Assembly (NCBI GenBank): GCA_002339165.1
Contig: DDJS01000084.1
Span: forward strand, 1-6,615
Direction: 5' to 3'
DNA: 6,615 bases
DNA from: Cellvibrionales bacterium UBA2618
GTDB taxonomy: Bacteria; Pseudomonadota; Gammaproteobacteria; Pseudomonadales; Porticoccaceae
How positions within the stretch are numbered: position 1 is the stretch's first letter; each line of letters opens with the position of its first letter. The notes beneath the pieces were generated by a model. The model made no database searches and was not told the origin of the DNA. It saw only the letters and a program-made list of their open reading frames with translations. A program made the translations under genes and the position numbers. Below, in pieces: positions 5,834-6,615 of the stretch.

Positions 5834-6189
5834 GCACAGCGTCAGGTCCTCGAACCAACGCACGCGGGCGGTATAGAGTGAGTCCCTGACTTTAAAGCCG
5901 CAAAAAATATCCATCAAAATAAATCGACCCTGTATAAGAGTATAGCTAAGCCAAAGCGGATGATTTAAATTCTATTAAAAAAATAAACTGACGACAGCAA
6001 ACTGTCTCTTGGCTCGCAACACTCGCTGCACCAATGACCGACCGATGCAAAACAACCACCGCATCGAATCTCATCGCACCCGCGGTTGTGTTGATGTCGT
6101 CGCCCGATGGCCAGAAACCGTTGGCACTAGATTATGCTTGAGGAGCGTAGGGTTTAAGTTTATCCTTGCGGCCCCTTGGAAACGTGGGT

Positions 6190-6204
6190 CGGCGCGACGC
6201 GCCG
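6190..6204. repeat. GC-rich 6-bp hairpin upstream of the transporter gene
   Basis: CGGCGC (6190-6195) and GCGCCG (6199-6204) pair around loop GAC. It is followed by GGGCCGG and no T run, so it is not a terminator. It would lie in the transporter mRNA leader if transcription starts upstream of it. Confidence 0.4.
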
Positions 6205-6279
6205 GGGCCGGAAAAGCATCACTGACTCAGGCAAAAAACAGGCGCGAATTCAACCGACACTAGACCCCTTGGACCTCCT

Positions 6280-6615
6280 ATGGATAACCTGCGCGGCATC
6301 ATTTTTATGATCATCGCGATGGCTGGATTTGCCATCGATGATCTGTTGATCAAAATCCTCTCTGCCAGCATGCCGATCTCGCAAATCTTGATCATCACTG
6401 GATTAGCCACAGCCGGTGCATTTCTGGTGGTTGGCATAGTCAGTAAAACGCCGATGTTACTACCGGAACTGTGGAGTAAACCGATTATTCTTCGAACCGT
6501 CGCCGATATGTTTGGCGGACTATTTTTGGTCGCATCGATTTCGTTAATGCCTTTATCGGCGGTTTCGGCAATACTTCAGGCAACGCCACTCATCGTCACT
6601 TTAGGCGGCGCATTG
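6280..6615 (+). CDS. DMT/EamA-family membrane transporter (5' part, cut by window end)
   Basis: First 112 residues of a drug/metabolite-transporter-superfamily protein, open to the end of the window. It starts MDNLRGIIFMIIAMAGFAID. Hydrophobic segments at about residues 5-20, 35-55, 75-90 and 93-112 fit the first transmembrane helices of an EamA domain. Typical features are Arg5-Gly6 just before helix 1 and the LMPLSAVSAILQATPLIV stretch (89-106) around helix 4. Complete members usually have about ten helices and 280-310 residues, so roughly two thirds is missing here. They sit in the inner membrane and export or import small metabolites; the substrate cannot be inferred. ATG at 6280 is the only good start before helix 1. 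The upstream GGA at seven bases is a weak ribosome site. It is divergent from the oxidoreductase gene. Confidence 0.85.
   Translation, partial: MDNLRGIIFMIIAMAGFAIDDLLIKILSASMPISQILIITGLATAGAFLVVGIVSKTPMLLPELWSKPIILRTVADMFGGLFLVASISLMPLSAVSAILQATPLIVTLGGAL

Larger units (their letters stand above)
5662..6279. other. 618-base divergent intergenic region
   Basis: Region between the divergent oxidoreductase and transporter genes. It contains the inverted repeats at 5707-5741 and 5786-5833 and an AT-rich block at about 5888-5995. That block includes TATACT on the minus strand (5944-5939), a possible -10 without a good -35. A GC-rich hairpin, CGGCGC/GCGCCG (6190-6204) with loop GAC, lies about 75 bases before the transporter start. 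I find no tRNA and no convincing gene. Open stretches on the + strand around 6009-6263 have no family-like features or ribosome site, and the opposite-strand frame there overlaps the transporter gene. It probably holds promoters for both flanking genes. Confidence 0.6.

Noticed and set aside
6009..6263. Plus-strand 84-codon frame starting with TTG upstream of the transporter gene
   Set aside because: The Arg-rich, low-complexity composition, lack of a ribosome site and lack of family features suggest a chance frame.

Overview
The window looks like chromosomal sequence from a Gram-negative, probably marine, gammaproteobacterium. The main clue is an unusually long isocitrate dehydrogenase. Its length, extra segment and coenzyme residues match what I remember of the NAD-specific type II enzyme of Congregibacter litoralis (Halieaceae/OM60 group). 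That placement is an inference and was not checked by any search. I see no insertion sequence, integrase, CRISPR array, tRNA or rRNA.

Layout: 1-143 holds a strong intrinsic terminator for a gene upstream of the window, followed by a possible promoter. 159-1742 (+) encodes a TPR-sulfotransferase. It converges tail to tail, with six bases between the stop codons, on icd (1749-3491, -). 3492-4068 is a 577-base gap with a candidate icd promoter, inverted repeats and a possible minus-strand terminator, but no convincing gene. 4069-5661 (-) encodes a PYROXD2-like FAD oxidoreductase of the phytoene-desaturase superfamily. 5662-6279 is a 618-base divergent intergenic region with two notable inverted repeats. 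6280 to the window end (+) is the 5' part of a DMT/EamA-type membrane transporter gene.

The four genes do not look like one operon. Orientations alternate and gaps are large, so each is probably its own transcription unit: one TCA-cycle enzyme, one oxidoreductase of unsettled function, one sulfotransferase and one exporter or importer.

The most interesting object is icd. A canonical type II isocitrate dehydrogenase is about 410-415 residues; this one is 580. The extra ~165 residues can be read as a diverged tandem copy of the enzyme's own small/clasp-domain region. The active-site residues that survive are divided between the copies: the Tyr is kept only in copy B, and the metal-ligand Asp and substrate Thr only in copy A. 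The coenzyme loop carries Asp-Leu where NADP enzymes carry Arg-His, which predicts NAD+ use.
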